From Dermacentor variabilis (lineage: Eukaryota; Arthropoda; Arachnida; Ixodida; Ixodidae): DNA of 64,000 nucleotides. The notes beneath the pieces were generated by a model that had not been told where the DNA came from, ran no database searches, and was given only the letters and a program-made list of their open reading frames with translations. Below, in pieces: positions 42,239 through 54,679 of this stretch (its first letter is position 1; each line of letters opens with the position of its first letter). Location of the stretch: positions 201,947,750 to 202,011,749 of the forward strand of contig NC_134570.1 of the NCBI RefSeq assembly GCF_050947875.1. The letters run 5' to 3'. A program made the position numbers and the translations under genes.

Positions 42239-42778
42239 TGCCTCTGTTGATCCAATCGCCTTCGGCTCCGTTTCAAGCGCCTCACTGCCTGTAGATAAGG
42301 GTTCCCGAGCATTTTTGCAATGACAGACCAAATGCTAACCAGTTCCACAAATAGTAACCAAGGTCTTTGTAAACTGGTAGCGAAGCTTTCGTAGAATCCC
42401 AAACGTCAAGAAAATGGCGGCACGTTGCAACCATTATCTATGTATAGGGGGGGCGGGGGGCTGAGGTTAATCTCCGCATGACTGCCATAGGCTGTTTTTA
42501 AGCAGACGCTCTCCCGACGCTAGCGCCAAGGTGTCCTTCAGTCACGGCCCTAGCATGAGGGAGATACTTAGGCAGAATGGCTGCTCACGCGATTGTTTAC
42601 GGTGTCGTGGCCACAGGAACAGCAGCCGCGCGGTGCCTCCTCACCCCAGCGCTTTCTTTTTACTTTTTGTGTTTATTAAGACGACCCGCTCCGCTACCTT
42701 TTCATCCTTCCCTATGCCCCGCGCACCTTTCCTTTTGCTTTCTTTTTGCGTGACGCGACGCGTCTTTTTTTTTTTTTC
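42239..42778. other. no gene seen
   Basis: Short G-rich tract (42449-42461) and pyrimidine-rich runs; no motif recognised. Confidence 0.4.
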
Positions 42779-42925
42779 GGAATGCACCATGTAACCGCAC
42801 AAAAACAAGGGACAAAGAAGGAACACACAAGATTGTCTTGTGTGTTCCTTCTTTGTCCCTTGTGTTTGTGCGGTTACATGATGCATTCCAGTATCGACCA
42901 CCAACTAGCCCGCCTATCCCTGTTA
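42779..42925. repeat. 54-bp-arm palindrome built from a Penelope-element tail
   Basis: Arms 42779-42832 and 42836-42889 are reverse complements with two mismatches around a TTG spacer. Read outward on the plus strand (CTTCTTTGTCC, TTACATGATGCATTCC, ACCAACTAGCCC at about 42898), the order matches the PLE-a tail at 22782-22880. No coding region accompanies it. Confidence 0.75.
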
Positions 42926-45684
42926 ATCTATTTTTTTTATCGCGCGTGCTACGCCAGACATTGGCATTCTGTACTGGCGCGTGGTACGCCGTGGTTTATT
43001 TATCTGCATGCACGCACGCAGTCTTGTCCATTCATTTAATATGCCAGTATACGCAGAGCATATACAAATTTCACTTCGAACAGAACAGATCGTTGGCCTC
43101 GTTTTATTGATTACCGTTTCAGAAAACAAAGATGTTCATATAACTTGGTATGGGACACGGTCAGAAAATTAACAAAAGTGAAAAATGCATGGCCTGTACA
43201 TGACTACTAATTAACACAAAAGTTCACAGACAGCGAAATAGCATAACAAAAGAAAGATAAGTAATGAAACTCGGGAAAACTCGCAGGCCGTTTCATGTGC
43301 ACACATATATAAAAAAAGAATTTTATATAATGGCCTAAAGACCAAAGTGTAGAAGAGCTTCTGACATGCGCACTGAGAGTTTCTGATATACTCACTGAGA
43401 TATTGCACAAAACAGGACGACGTGTATGACAGTCATGAAAACTAAACAAAGGAAAAATTCACTGGCAATGGCAATAACAATGACAGGCAAAGTACCTAAG
43501 GAACAGAATAGAATGCTGAAATTGTTTTATTGACAGCGATACAAAAAAAGATAAGAACTTGCTTATATACCCGGACAAAAGTATATGAAATACGTGAGAT
43601 CTTTATTAATACTGAACAAAATGCAAGAAATATGGCAGAACAAGAATAACATTCTACTAAAAACTGAAATACAGATTATCACATTATTTTGCACTTACCA
43701 TCGCAAAACTTAAAGTGATGTCACAACCGGAAATGGAAGTGACGTCAACATCTTATGCTGTTTGGCGCGACCCTTTGCATTTCTTTAGCGTCTGGCATTT
43801 CGACCGCTACGCCAGCAGTTATTTTTCGTTTGAGGCTGATGCGAGCTTGGGATTCATCTCAGCCGAGGCGCCAGCATGCCATCGAACTATAGGAGTGGCG
43901 TATATCTTCTTGTGATCATAACTAGGTTATTATTGGCGGCAATTGCTCCAGTAGGTTCCTTAGAAAGGTTAGTGAATAGGACCGAAATAATTGACAGTGC
44001 CAATGAGGTTTCAAAAGCAACTTCCCTTTTATTCGTCTAGAATTAATAAATGTGTGGTTGTTATTGGCGCAGGGGCTAGATATGGCCAAAGAGCGCCACG
44101 GTGGTCTATAATAATGCGACCAATATACTTGACCAATGAACACTTATGTTTCAATGGATGAAAAGTAATATGGCCAGCACACCGTCGTAATGTATAGTAA
44201 CATATGCGAAAGCCTTTCAAAGAACCATTCGCAATTCATATCATATCATATCCAGCAGGTATCGGGTAAAACAACGTTTCCCCACATTATCAATTAGAAA
44301 ATATTCGACTTACAAATTTTCTGCTGGTTCGACACTCAGAGCCTTTGTTACGGAGAGTAAACGAACATAGCGCGACGTTTCTTCGCAGAGCGTTCCGCAT
44401 TTATCGTCACGGCGAGACATAACGCATCGGATGCACAAGTGAACTTGCACAATAACAAAAAGCTGCACTGACACCTTTCGCCAACGACCGCTGTGCGCTA
44501 GGTCAGGCAAAGCTTGAAGTGAAGCGCACGCTACACTTTTTTGACAAGCACGCAATAAAGAAACTTGGATGAAACCGCCGCGTTCAAATGAGCAACGCCA
44601 TTCCGCGCGACATAATAGCTGATTTGCCGTCTGGCCAAGTCTTGCGCCAGAATCACTGGTTGATGCGGGTCACCAAGAACGAAATAATCAATTGTGCAAT
44701 ATAAAAAAAATAACCTTTGTTGTTTTATTACAGCAAAAATATTTGAACCGGGATATTTACTCGTACGACAGCATTCTGATTAAAAATATCCTAACATCTT
44801 TTTCACGTAGGTTGTCTAGTTTCAGTGTTTGTCCCCCCTTACCTCGTCGCACTCCAATCGTGCACCACTAACTGATATCTCTGGCGATAGGTTTTCGCAC
44901 GCTTTTTGTTCCAAGGTTCGCGACCTATTTAGATGGGCCTTGTAGTAACCATTTGTGCTCTTTATCTCTCGTTTAAGGATAGACCGGGCGGACCTATGCA
45001 CTATATCTGACCGGAATAACACATACAACACTGATATCACAACGCGTTTTGTATGCTTACTTTCGCACTCGGATTTCTCGTACCTGCAAATGACATAGAT
45101 GAACTGTAGGTAAGCGATCTTGTAAGGTGCCAAAGAAACCGCCTGCACGCCGCAAAGCGAAGCAACGTGATTCAGGTTAAGTGCAATGTCATGGCAATAA
45201 AGAATGCCTTCTGGAACATTTCCTTGCACACGGCCAGTTTCTTCAATGTTTGCTCTTTAACATCCGCACCCGTGTCTTAAACAGAGCAGTCATTATGATA
45301 CAATCGTCGGTACACTTGTCTAGAGCGCTCAAACGCCGTTCTTTGGGCAGCACTGGCGCACTCTCCCGATAACGCCTAGTCATACATATAGCTCGCGCCT
45401 GAGTATGCGCCGGAACACTGATGAAATAGCAGTCCTTTTTTTTAAGCTTCGCGGTTGCCGAGATTTCTGCAACTGCGATTGCCGGCGAAAGCATAGACTG
45501 TTTTTTTTTTCTTAATCTAGAGGCAACTCCGGCGCTGCGTCCGTTCCGCCACCATGAGATTGATTGGCGCATGGATTTGTCTGATCTTCGTGTTTAGGGC
45601 TTAAGACCTAGTGGCTTCGTTTATTATGCTTTGTATGTGCATAAGTTGGCCTAAATTCTAAAGCAATTTATATTTTTGCTGCAG
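42926..45684. other. no gene seen, AT-rich
   Basis: AT-rich sequence with only short frames; the longest (44822-45229, minus, 135 codons) has no motif. I can name no repeat here. Confidence 0.4.
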
Positions 45685-45862
45685 GAAGGAAGGAAGGAAA
45701 AAGTGGAGAAGGAAAGGCAGGGAGGTTAACCAGTTTAGCTTAACCTGTTTGCTACTCTACACATGGGAGCGCGATGGGGGATGAAAGATGGTGAGCAGAG
45801 ATAGAGAGAGCACATAACACGGCACACACACACAGTCCGCCACTCTTGAGTGGTACGTGACA

Positions 45863-46801
45863 TCACTGTAATAACCGCTTGTCCAAGCCCGTCTCCTTCA
45901 TAAACCGCAGCAGTCCCTTCGTCGCCTTGAGCCGCGATGTCTTCTGTCGGTGATATGTGAAAATAATTGCAACCGACAATGGTCTATTATCAAGGTGCGC
46001 TAGAACGGACGCCAGGGACTGTCCCAGAACATTATATTCAAGACAGTCGCACAGAATGTGTTCCAGCGTCTCCTCGCAAAGACAGGCATTGCCGAGAGCG
46101 TTGCCGGCCATTCCAATGCGAAATGAGTAAGATTTCGTGAAGGCCACCCCTAGCCATAAGCGATAAAGCAGGGTGGCCTCACTTCGGCGGAGTCCAGTTG
46201 GCATACAGAGATGCATCAAAGAGGGCAGGTCGTATTAACGACTGCTCCGGTTGGTCTGGCTGCTTGGTGTGCACCATAGAGGGAGTGTGATCTCCCATGC
46301 AAACACTCGAAGTCTGCTGGTTGCATCGGACCGTGGGGGTGGTATGGCGTCTTCCTGTGTGTCTTCAAGAGGTGCCCGCGCGGCTTTATTGGCGTCTTCA
46401 TTTGCTATGACGCCGCAGTGACTTGGTTGCCACTGAAGCGTCACGTGATGTCCTTTGTCATGTGATGTATGCATTAGGCATTTAATATCGAACACGAGCT
46501 GTTAGAGTAGCCCGCGACGCAGAGCTGATATCCCAGATTGTGGGGCTGCCTTTGAGTCACTGAAGATTGACCATTGTCGAGGCGGTGCCCGATTGACGAA
46601 ACGAAGTGCAGTGCTAAGAGCAGCTAGTTCAACAGACGTCGATGTCGTTGGGTGGTCAGTCCTAAAGCTGATCGTAATAGCTCTTGCAAAGACGACCACA
46701 GCACTGGACGAACACTGGATGTTTGTGGAACCATCAGTATAAATATGTATGCTGCCCGCGTACCTCTCGAGCAGAAGAAGCAGATACAGTTGTTTCAGCA
46801 C
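45863..46801 (-). pseudogene. RNH-b RNase H and C-terminal Cys/His block
   Basis: Minus strand: HIYTDGSTN (first Asp kept), SVELAALSTALRF (Glu kept), WSIFSDSKAA (Asp kept), a stop at 46502-46504, then HVTLQWQPSHCGVIANEDANKAA (final Asp kept) in the frame from 46495, and after a further frame change the block EATLLYRLWLG with CLCEETLEHILCDCLEY (46190-46000) ending in DKRLLQ at 45863. The catalytic set is complete, yet the reading frame is broken in two places. Confidence 0.85.
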
Positions 46802-47279
46802 AGGCTACGACAGCTCAGGCTTTTTGCCGATTCCTGGTACACTGAGATGGACTGTGGGGTTGATAAGACACTAAGGGGGTATCGATGGCTTAGATGCAGC
46901 GATGAAGCCCGAGGGAAGTTTGCCGTTGTACTTGACGATAGCTTTAGAGAATGATGCTTGGTGCCTGTCTGAAGGTAATGTTGCAAGGTGGTGATAGGGG
47001 GCACGTGCGAAATGTCTGATTTGCGTTCTCAGGGCTTCCACCGTAATGTGAGTTTGCATTGGATGGTCCCGAGCAATCGCAATGGTTGCCTCTGTTGACG
47101 TGTTTCGGGGCACACCAAGGCAAACTCTGAGTGCTTAGGCTTGTGCTGCCTGCAGAACACGAATATTTGTCGTGCAGGTGTTGTTTAGTACAGGTAAACT
47201 CTATCTTAAGAAAACCGAGAAAGAGAGCTGTGTAGAGTTTCATCACTGCGTCTACTGATATCCCACACGTCTTTCTTGT

Positions 47280-48300
47280 CAAATATTACACAACTGGGAG
47301 GTTGCTTTCAGGCGCCTTTTCATGTAGGCCACGTGAGGGCTCGAACAGAGGTCTCGGTCGATAATTACGCCACGAAATTTTTCGGTTCTCACATATTATA
47401 TGGTCCGCCCATTGATTGAGATGACATAAGGCGTCATTAGTTTGCGAGTAAATGTCACTAGTGCGCATTTTTCTGGTAATATGCTGAGAACTTGTTTACA
47501 AAAGTATCTCGCTGTCAAAGTAGCCGCTCTTTGAAGCCGTGCACGCATTTGAGGACGTGTAACTGCCGAAGTCCAGACCCTGATGTCGTCTGCGTATATT
47601 GAAATTTTGGTGATAGTTGGCAAGTATTCAACAAGTCCAATAAGACGAGGTTGAATAGCGTCGGGCTGAGAGCACCGCCTTGAGGGTAGCGTCGCGTAGT
47701 TGAGCCATGGTCAGTTAACACATGGAATGATCTTGCAGATAGGTAACTTGCAATCCACAAAAAGACTCGACCACCTGGGCCAACCATCACAATAGCGTCG
47801 AGAATGGCCTCATGTAATACGTTATCGTATGCCCCTTTCACATCTAAGAATAAAGCTGCAGATAAACGCTTACGGCACCTTTCGTGCTTGACACACGAAA
47901 CGGGATCAACTACATTGTCGCTAGAAGAGCGGTTACGTCGGAAACCAGCCATAGAATTCGTATAAATCTTGTAGTGTTCAAGGTACCATTCCTGGCGGCC
48001 AAGGATCATCCGTTCGATTATCTTTCCTACACAGCTGGCCAGCGCTATTGGGCGGTAAGGGGTGAGCTCTAGCGGGGATTTGCCATGCTTCAAAAGTGAC
48101 ACTAGGTGGCTTACTTTCGAATCGTCAGGAACATTTCCCTCCTGCCATGAGGTGTTGTAAAGACTCAACAATGCTATCCGTGTGGATTCTCCGATATAGC
48201 CCAAGGCTAGGAATGTTATACCATCTGGACCCGGAGATGATGAGCGCCTGCAGAGAGCAAGTGTCGCCTCAAGCTCCTCCATTGTAGAAGGAAGGTCCAT
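47280..48300 (-). pseudogene. RNH-b reverse transcriptase
   Basis: From 48300 the frame is open for most of the RT: STMEELEATLALCRRSSSPGPDGI, HLVSLLKHGKSPLELTPYRPIAL, MAGFRRNRSSSDNV, ALFLDVKGAYDNVLHEA (motif A) and YPQGGALSPTLFNLVLLDL (motif B). After a frameshift near 47640, ISIYADDIRVWTS (motif C) is in the frame from 47623. The thumb continues in fragments to 47280. All three catalytic Asp are intact, but the frameshift between B and C breaks the protein. Confidence 0.85.
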
Positions 48301-48924
48301 GCGTCAATCACGGGAATGGGGGACGTCATCTCGGGCTGGAGGATCTGGACGAGTCGCTTGGTCTGCCATCCGCGCACAAACGTCTTCTCCGACATCGATG
48401 TCTTGCCGCCCTTGGAAAAGCGCGAGCGCCTTGAATGGACAACGCTGTTCCGGAAGGCAACGCAGATCTTGCACCGTTTTCCAAATGTGAGAGGCTTGCG
48501 GGGGTCATGTGGCTGGCAAAACGTTGCCCAACGTTCCGACGCTAATCTGTCCATTGTACGCTGCATCTTCTTTGGTATCCTCCTGGCTGCCCTAAGGTCA
48601 TGGATTGATTTTGTATGCCGATATCGGCGTTCCGCCCGGTGACGAAGGGCTCGAAGTCCCTCTAACTCTACGTCGAAGTCGTTTGGCGTGTAAGAGATAG
48701 TCAGTATGCGAGTGGCGTTTTGCATCGTATATTTAATTGTTTGCTCTAACCCAGAGGGTAGGCCCTCGTGGCAGGCATCTTCCATATCGGATATGAAGTT
48801 GGCTCATTGAATCGTCCGATTGGTATTCCGTGTGCCAGATCTAAACGACAAGCCTTTGATGTTCAGATAGGTGGGACTGTGATCACCCTCATGTGTCTCA
48901 ATATCTGGGAACCACTTCACACAT
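48216..48924 (-). pseudogene. RNH-b endonuclease end and linker
   Basis: From the I-b junction: ETHEGDHSPTYLNIKGLSFR (SDH block as GDH), a stop at about 48804, then DMEDACHEGLPSGLEQTI and a linker rich in Arg (ALRHRAERRYRHTKSIHDL, TMDRLASERWATFC). A frame change near 48500 follows. The upstream half of the domain is at 54680-55286. Confidence 0.75.
48912..48924 (+). repeat. target-site duplication of I-b, left copy
   Basis: CCACTTCACACAT, identical to 54667-54679. Confidence 0.92.
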
Positions 48925-49193
48925 GGGGGAAGAAGAAGAAGCCGACTAGTGCGGTCGTGCAAGCATCGGCTCCCACTTCGATCAATTTTTTTGCGCCGAA
49001 TTTTTGTGCCACCCCTGAGAACCTGGTGTCGATCGACGCGTCGTATCACAAGGATTACGTGGATGCCTATTTTTTGCGGGTGGGTCTATTTTTGGCCTCT
49101 TTGCGAACTGTTTTCTGCGTGCCACGTAGAAAAGGTGCCAGCCCCTAACTCGCGCTGTAGGCCTAGGCCTCACGCGCAAGACGGAGTGTAGAC

Positions 49194-50966
49194 ATGGCCT
49201 CCGGCTTAGCTGTTGAAGGCATGGAGATCGCCTCGGAGGAAGATATCGGATGGATAACAGCCATCACTCGCCGAAGGAGACGCGCATTAGGCGCTGGCGG
49301 AAAATCCGTGGCTCTAAAGCATACCAACAATGGCGGGAAAGGTAGTCGCCGCACGGCCACCTCGCAGAACGTGCTTAAGCGCGTCTCTACCGCCTCTAGG
49401 ATCCCAATGCTACCGAGGGATCACATCAAGATAATTGTCCGCCCCCGTGGCGGCCTCGACGTTAAAAAGTTCAGCCTGGTACACCTCTCCAGAGCGCTGG
49501 CCATGGCAGCAGCCTTAGCGCCGGAAGACACGACGGAGGACACGTACTGTCCGAACGGCTGTCAAAACATTTTGGTGGTATCTACTCCGCGGGTAGAAAA
49601 CGCGAGAGCTTACACCAAGGTACGCAAGATCCATACGAGGGATGGACCCTTCGAAGTGGCGGCCTACACCACAGCAGAAGAAGATACATGTAAGGGTGTT
49701 GTTCGCGGTATCGACCTGGACATTAGCGACGCGGAACTGAAAACCCTTTTCGTCAATCACCGCAATCCGGGCCTCGTCGAGGTACGTCGGATCAAGCAAA
49801 CTACAACGGCGGTGGTACTTTTTGAAGGACAAAGAGTGCCAAACCACGTTATTTGTGGTAACGTACTCATGCCCTGTTATCTCGACCGACGCCAGATAGA
49901 TGTGTGCTACGGCTGTGGTGAAATCGGACATAGATTCGACGTGTGTCCCAATCCGGCAAGTGTTAGAAAGTGTAGGGGCTGTGGAATCACTTCCCCACCT
50001 GAAGATCATCATTGTGATCCCAAGTGCGCTATTTGCGGTGGCGCACACCCAACTGGGGACAGAAAATGCAGTCGAAGATTCCAGATGCCTTATATTGTGA
50101 GACAAAGGAGTCGAAGGCGCCAACGACAGCAAGCAAGCTATACACAGGTGGCCGACGACATTGAAGACACAGACGATTCCCAGCGCAAAGGGATCATGCA
50201 AGAAAATGACGCCAACTTGCGCTCTCGCACGAGAGGATGCTCCAGCTCACGAGGGCGCTCCCGCTCCAGGGGGCGTTCTCGATCCAGAGGAGAACCCAGC
50301 TCTGGAGAATCTTCTGGTGTCAACCCGCAACCCCGAGGACCTGGGGCAAGATCGAGGTACCGTTCACAGTCGACCACAAGAGCAACCTGGGCCGATCGAG
50401 TCAAGAACGGAGGCCTTGAGAAACCAGGACAACCGACAAGGGCAAGGTCTAGGAGTACTAATGGTAGGGCACAGCCGGAACGTGAGTCAAATCCCCGAAT
50501 ATTGACATTAGAATCAGAAAATCGGAAATTAAGGCAAGAGCTGTCTGAGCTCAGGGAGGCTTTCAAATCCTTTAAAGAAAGGTCCGAAACATCCCGTAGT
50601 CAGATGGAGACAACGGCTCCAAAACCCTTGGCCGGCTAACCTAAACGTAAAGCCCCCAACCCCGTTCTCAGTGGCGAAACAGAGGAGGAAGATTTAGAAA
50701 CTTCTGAGGCAGAGGAGATGGGAGAGAGTGAGGCACCCCCCAAACACAACAAAGTCAGAATAGCCTCAAGGTTAGCCACAATAGACAGGACTCTGGCGAA
50801 AATCATGGAGCTCATCCTTAACCTAGATGCTCGAGTGGGTCAACTAGAAAGGCCCAAAGTTAAGGCAAATGCAAGCGCAGCGGCTGCATCGGTAGTCCAC
50901 GGAGGCACAAACGGCAGCCCGAGCGCGGACTCTAGGGGTTCGGGCAGTGAACCAATGGTATCATAA
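49194..50966 (+). pseudogene. I-b ORF1 (gag-like) with three zinc knuckles, one internal stop
   Basis: ATG 49194 opens 481 codons to a TAA at 50637-50639; the same frame then continues open to TAA 50964-50966, so the stop is a lesion in a protein of about 590 residues. Zinc knuckles at about 49899-50075: CYGCGEIGHRFDVC (classic CCHC), CRGCGITSPPEDHHC and CAICGGAHPTGDRKC. They are followed by an Arg-rich stretch, an RSRGRSRSRG repeat (near 50250), and a heptad-like LESENRKLRQELSELREAF near 50510. ORF1 binds element RNA and forms the RNP. The final stop overlaps the ORF2 start by one base. Confidence 0.88.
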
Positions 50967-50968
50967 TG
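50964..50968 (+). promoter_or_regulatory. TAATG stop-start junction of I-b ORF1/ORF2
   Basis: TAA of ORF1 (50964-50966) overlaps ATG of ORF2 (50966-50968). In some LINEs such a UAAUG couples translation of ORF2 to termination of ORF1; here it is inferred from sequence only. Confidence 0.7.
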
Positions 50969-53900
50969 GCTCCAAACGACAAGAATAACATTAAAATATG
51001 GCAGTGGAATTGTGCGAGTTTCCGAAGGCGCAAGGCTCCCCTGCAGCAGCTCATTAGATCGGCAAAAGTTAAGCCGCACGTTATTCTCTTACAGGAAACA
51101 CTAGCTAAGGAGGATATCTCTCTAGCGAGTTACAATTCCGAAACCTTGACCATTCCAGGGGGTCGGGGAATAGCGACTTTGGTTCGAAAGGGTACCTCCT
51201 ATGAAACTCACGAGCTTCCCAAGTACAAGGTTTGTCTAGAAGCACAAATAATCGAACTCATCCTGAAGAACAAAAAAGCAGCTAACATGTATATAGCTAA
51301 CGTTTATAGCTCTCCGCAAGATAGGAAAAGGGATTTTAAGACCCTCTTGGACCGCATTTCCAGTAAGGCAGATACAGCCCCACTCGTAGTGGCTGGGGAC
51401 TTCGACGCTCCCAACAAAGAATGGAGTTATGGTTATCAGAGCTTCAGGGGTACTAATTTAGCAACCACGGCAAGTGAATTAAAATTTGCTCTTATTACAG
51501 ATACTAACTTCCCCACGAGAGCTGGTACCTCCACTACCACAGATACAACCTCGGATCAAACAATCCTTCGGGGGATTGAAGGCTCATGGGACAATCTGCA
51601 GGAGAATTTAAGAAGTGATCATTACATTATTGAAGTCATCTTACAGACGCAACCACCACCACTAAGGAAATATGAGTACGTGGACTGGGATCTCTTTCGT
51701 AAGTTGCGTAAGGAAACCAGCATAGATGACGAATCTTATGAGGAGCTTTTAGATCAACTAAGGGCAACGATTAAGAAAGCTACTAAAGCAGTCTCAACAG
51801 AAATCGAAATTCCAAAAATGGACTCCAAGCTAGCTCACATTCTGGAAGCGAAAAATTCCCTTCTAACCAGATGGAAGAGTCACAGACTCAATAGAAGACT
51901 TAGAGCCAAGAACGCCCAAGTTAATCGTGATATCGAAACATTCGCGGCTCAACTTTCACGTCAACAATGGGACGAAACTTGCTCAGAAACAGACGGTAGA
52001 TTGCGCAGAGGAGGCAAATGGAATCTTTTGAAGAGCCTACTTAATGACAAGCTCTCCAGAGGTACTACAAACCTCGCCATAAACAGACTCGTCAATAAAC
52101 AGATAGCTATAGGGCGGACAGCAAGAGAGGTCGCAAACGACCTCGCACACATGTACCTGTCACTTAAAAATGAATATGAAAACGAAGAAGAAATAAGCGA
52201 ACCTTACTCCGGAATATCGCCACCGGACTTGGACAGTGACTTCACTGCAGCTGAGATAAGGCATGTACTTTTTAATTTAAATGGGAGATCGGCCCCGGGT
52301 CCGGATGGCATCACAAATAAACTTTTGCGAAACCTGGACGATGATGCCATAGACATAATCACGGTCAAAATAATAGTCACTGGAGATCCGGCACTGTCCC
52401 ATCGGAATGGAAGGATGCCAAGGTGACGTTTATACCGAAACCCGGCAAACCACTAACAAAGGAGAGCCTCAGGCCCATATCACTTACATCCTGTATTGGC
52501 AGAGTAGCCGAACATGCTATTCATACCAGGATAATAGAACACATAGAAAACCAGGAGTTTTTCAGGCACAATCTCATAGGCTTTCGGAAGGCATTATCCA
52601 CACAGGACGCCATGCTCATGATCAAACAGGCTATTATTGACGACCCTAGCAGGGACGTAAAGGGCCTTCTGGGTCTGGATCTTATCAAAGCATTTGATAC
52701 GGTTGCACATAAACATATCCTACATGAAATCTCAACCTTGAACATGGGAAGCAATTTTTACAATTATCTGCGGTCCTTTCTAGCTAATCGGACAGCTCGG
52801 GTCAAACTCGGGATAGTCACAGGCGGTCATACAATTTAGACAACAACGGCACACCACAAGCTTCAGTATTGTCCCCACTCCTCTTTAACATTGCCATGCA
52901 CCGGCTCTCGGAGGAATTGTCCAAAATCCCGAGCTTGGGGCACGTCATATACGCTGACGATATCACAGTGTGGGTCCCAAGGGGGTCACTCGCAGCACTA
53001 GAGCAGACACTACAGGCAGCGGTAGACACCACAGAATCCTCCCTTAAGGGCACCGGACTCCGGCTATCACCTAGTAAATCTGAGCTGCTGCTCTTTAGAC
53101 AGGGGAGACAAGGTGTTAGAAACGTTGCGCCTTTAGAAACTCTGCCAATTAAAATCACAGACAACACAGGACGGGTCATACCCAGAGTAGAGAAAATTAA
53201 AATTCTGGGTCTTCTCATTGACGCAAGGAGCTGTAACACTACGGCCCTGAACCGTCTCACAGGTCAGGCCAACAGTACTTTAAAGCTCCTGGGCAGGGTC
53301 TCAAATCGAAATGCAGGCCTCAAGGAGGACAATCTCATCAGAGCATATCATGCATTTTTCATCAGTCATGTGATGTACATTGCATCATACCTAAACTGGG
53401 GGAAAGGAGAGAAGGCTAAGCTAAACGCACTTATACGCTCCGGACTCAAAAGGGCTCTGGGACTCCCGCACGGAAGGAGTACCGAACTCCTCAACAAGTT
53501 AGTACTTTACAACACTATAGATGAGCTCATTGAGGCACATTCGATGTCACAAATTGCAAGACTCTCCAACACTAAGCCAGGGTGTAAAATTCTAGATGAA
53601 GCCGGAATGCTGCCTCGAGGATGAGACGTCTCTAAGTTCAATATACCCAAGGAGGTGGAGACACAATTAGTTGTAGACCCCATACCAAGAAATATTCATC
53701 CTGTCCACAACAAGGGCAGAAGGGACGCCAGGGCCAAATGCATTCTGGGTAAACTGCACCAACAACACTGCTCAGCTCTTTTTGTCGATGCAACTAGTTA
53801 TGGATCGGGCAACCGCTATGCTATTGCCGTGGTCGATGAGAGCGGTAAATTAATAAGCGCGGCGTCACTAAGAACGAGCTCCATTCATGCCGTCGAAGAA

Positions 53901-54600
53901 GCAAGCATAGCACTTGCAATTACAATGAGAAGAGGCTCCACGATTTTCTCCGATTCCCGTACGGCTATTAGGAATTAATCAGCCGGCTTCGTCTCAGTGG
54001 AAGCACACAAGTTACTTATACACAGTAGTAATACTCATAATTACGACCAACTGGATAGCTCACACCTAGTCTGGTTTCCGGCTCATCAGGGCCACTCGGT
54101 CAGCCCCAATGGCTGCAATTCTAATGAGCAAGCTCACTCTGCTGCGCGAGATCTCACATGCCGCACATCAGATCAGGAACTGCTCCAGGATGACTGCGGC
54201 TCCTACAAAGACCCACTTACTACTTTTCACGAGATCACCTCACACTATAGGGACGGCAGGGGGTCTTTTCCTCCCCCCCCCATCAGAAGCTCAACCGAGC
54301 TTAGGCAGTCACATTAAGAATGATTCAAACTAAATCTTATCCCACACCTTTCGTTCTTAACAAAATTGACCAGGATTATCCCGCGGAATGTAAAAGTTGT
54401 GGACACACTCCATGTCTATTTGATCATATGTTCTGGCTGTGACCCAACCAAAGGGCCTCGGATCTCAACAGTGAGGAGGACTGGAGTCGACGCATATCCA
54501 GCGAAGTCCTCCAAGATCACCTCCTGGCCGTCCGGAGAGCTCACGACATCGGGAAAGCCTTTGGCCTACCGGTGCCTACGTGGGCGGAGCCACCGACTTA
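50966..54600 (+). pseudogene. I-b ORF2: endonuclease, RT, RNase H, Cys/His block; two frameshifts and stops
   Basis: Endonuclease: IKIWQWNCASF, VILLQET (Glu kept), VVAGDFDAPNKEW (family GDFN, here Asp for the Asn), RSDHYIIEV. The frame (50966-52426) breaks near 52390; the next (from 52423) has PKPGKPLTKESLRPISL, FRHNLIGFRKALSTQDA, LGLDLIKAFDTVAHKHI (motif A) and breaks near 52840; the last (from 52869) has VLSPLLFNIAM (motif B) and HVIYADDITVWVP (motif C), with a TGA at 53622-53624. RNase H: CSALFVDATSYG, HAVEEASIALAI, STIFSDSRTA, then a TAA at 53976-53978 and HLVWFPAHQGHS. A block YPAECKSCGHTPCLFDHMFWL with a stop in place of the last Cys is near 54375-54445. Catalytic Asp and Glu residues are otherwise retained. 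Confidence 0.9.
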
Positions 54601-54666
54601 GTCTGGGGGCTTGTGCCCTCGGACCCTAGTTTCTCTGGACTAAAATAAAGTTCTTGCCACGCCATG

Positions 54667-54679
54667 CCACTTCACACAT
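54667..54679 (+). repeat. target-site duplication of I-b, right copy
   Basis: CCACTTCACACAT, identical to 48912-48924. Confidence 0.92.

Larger units (their letters stand above)
48925..54666 (+). mobile_element. complete I-type LINE (I-b), 5742 bp, with 13-bp target duplication
   Basis: Bounded by identical CCACTTCACACAT copies (48912-48924 and 54667-54679) and inserted in the endonuclease of RNH-b on the opposite strand. It contains a 5' UTR of about 270 bp starting GGGGGAAGAAGAAG, ORF1 (49194-50966), ORF2 (50966 to about 54600) with endonuclease, RT, RNase H and a terminal Cys/His block, and a 3' UTR with AATAAA at 54644-54649, ending TTCTTGCCACGCCATG. ORF1 and ORF2 share a TAATG stop-start. 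Only a few stops and frameshifts are present; it is the best preserved long element here. Confidence 0.93.

Noticed and set aside
49515..50201. 228-codon minus-strand open frame
   Set aside because: Antisense of I-b ORF1 zinc-knuckle region; no motif.
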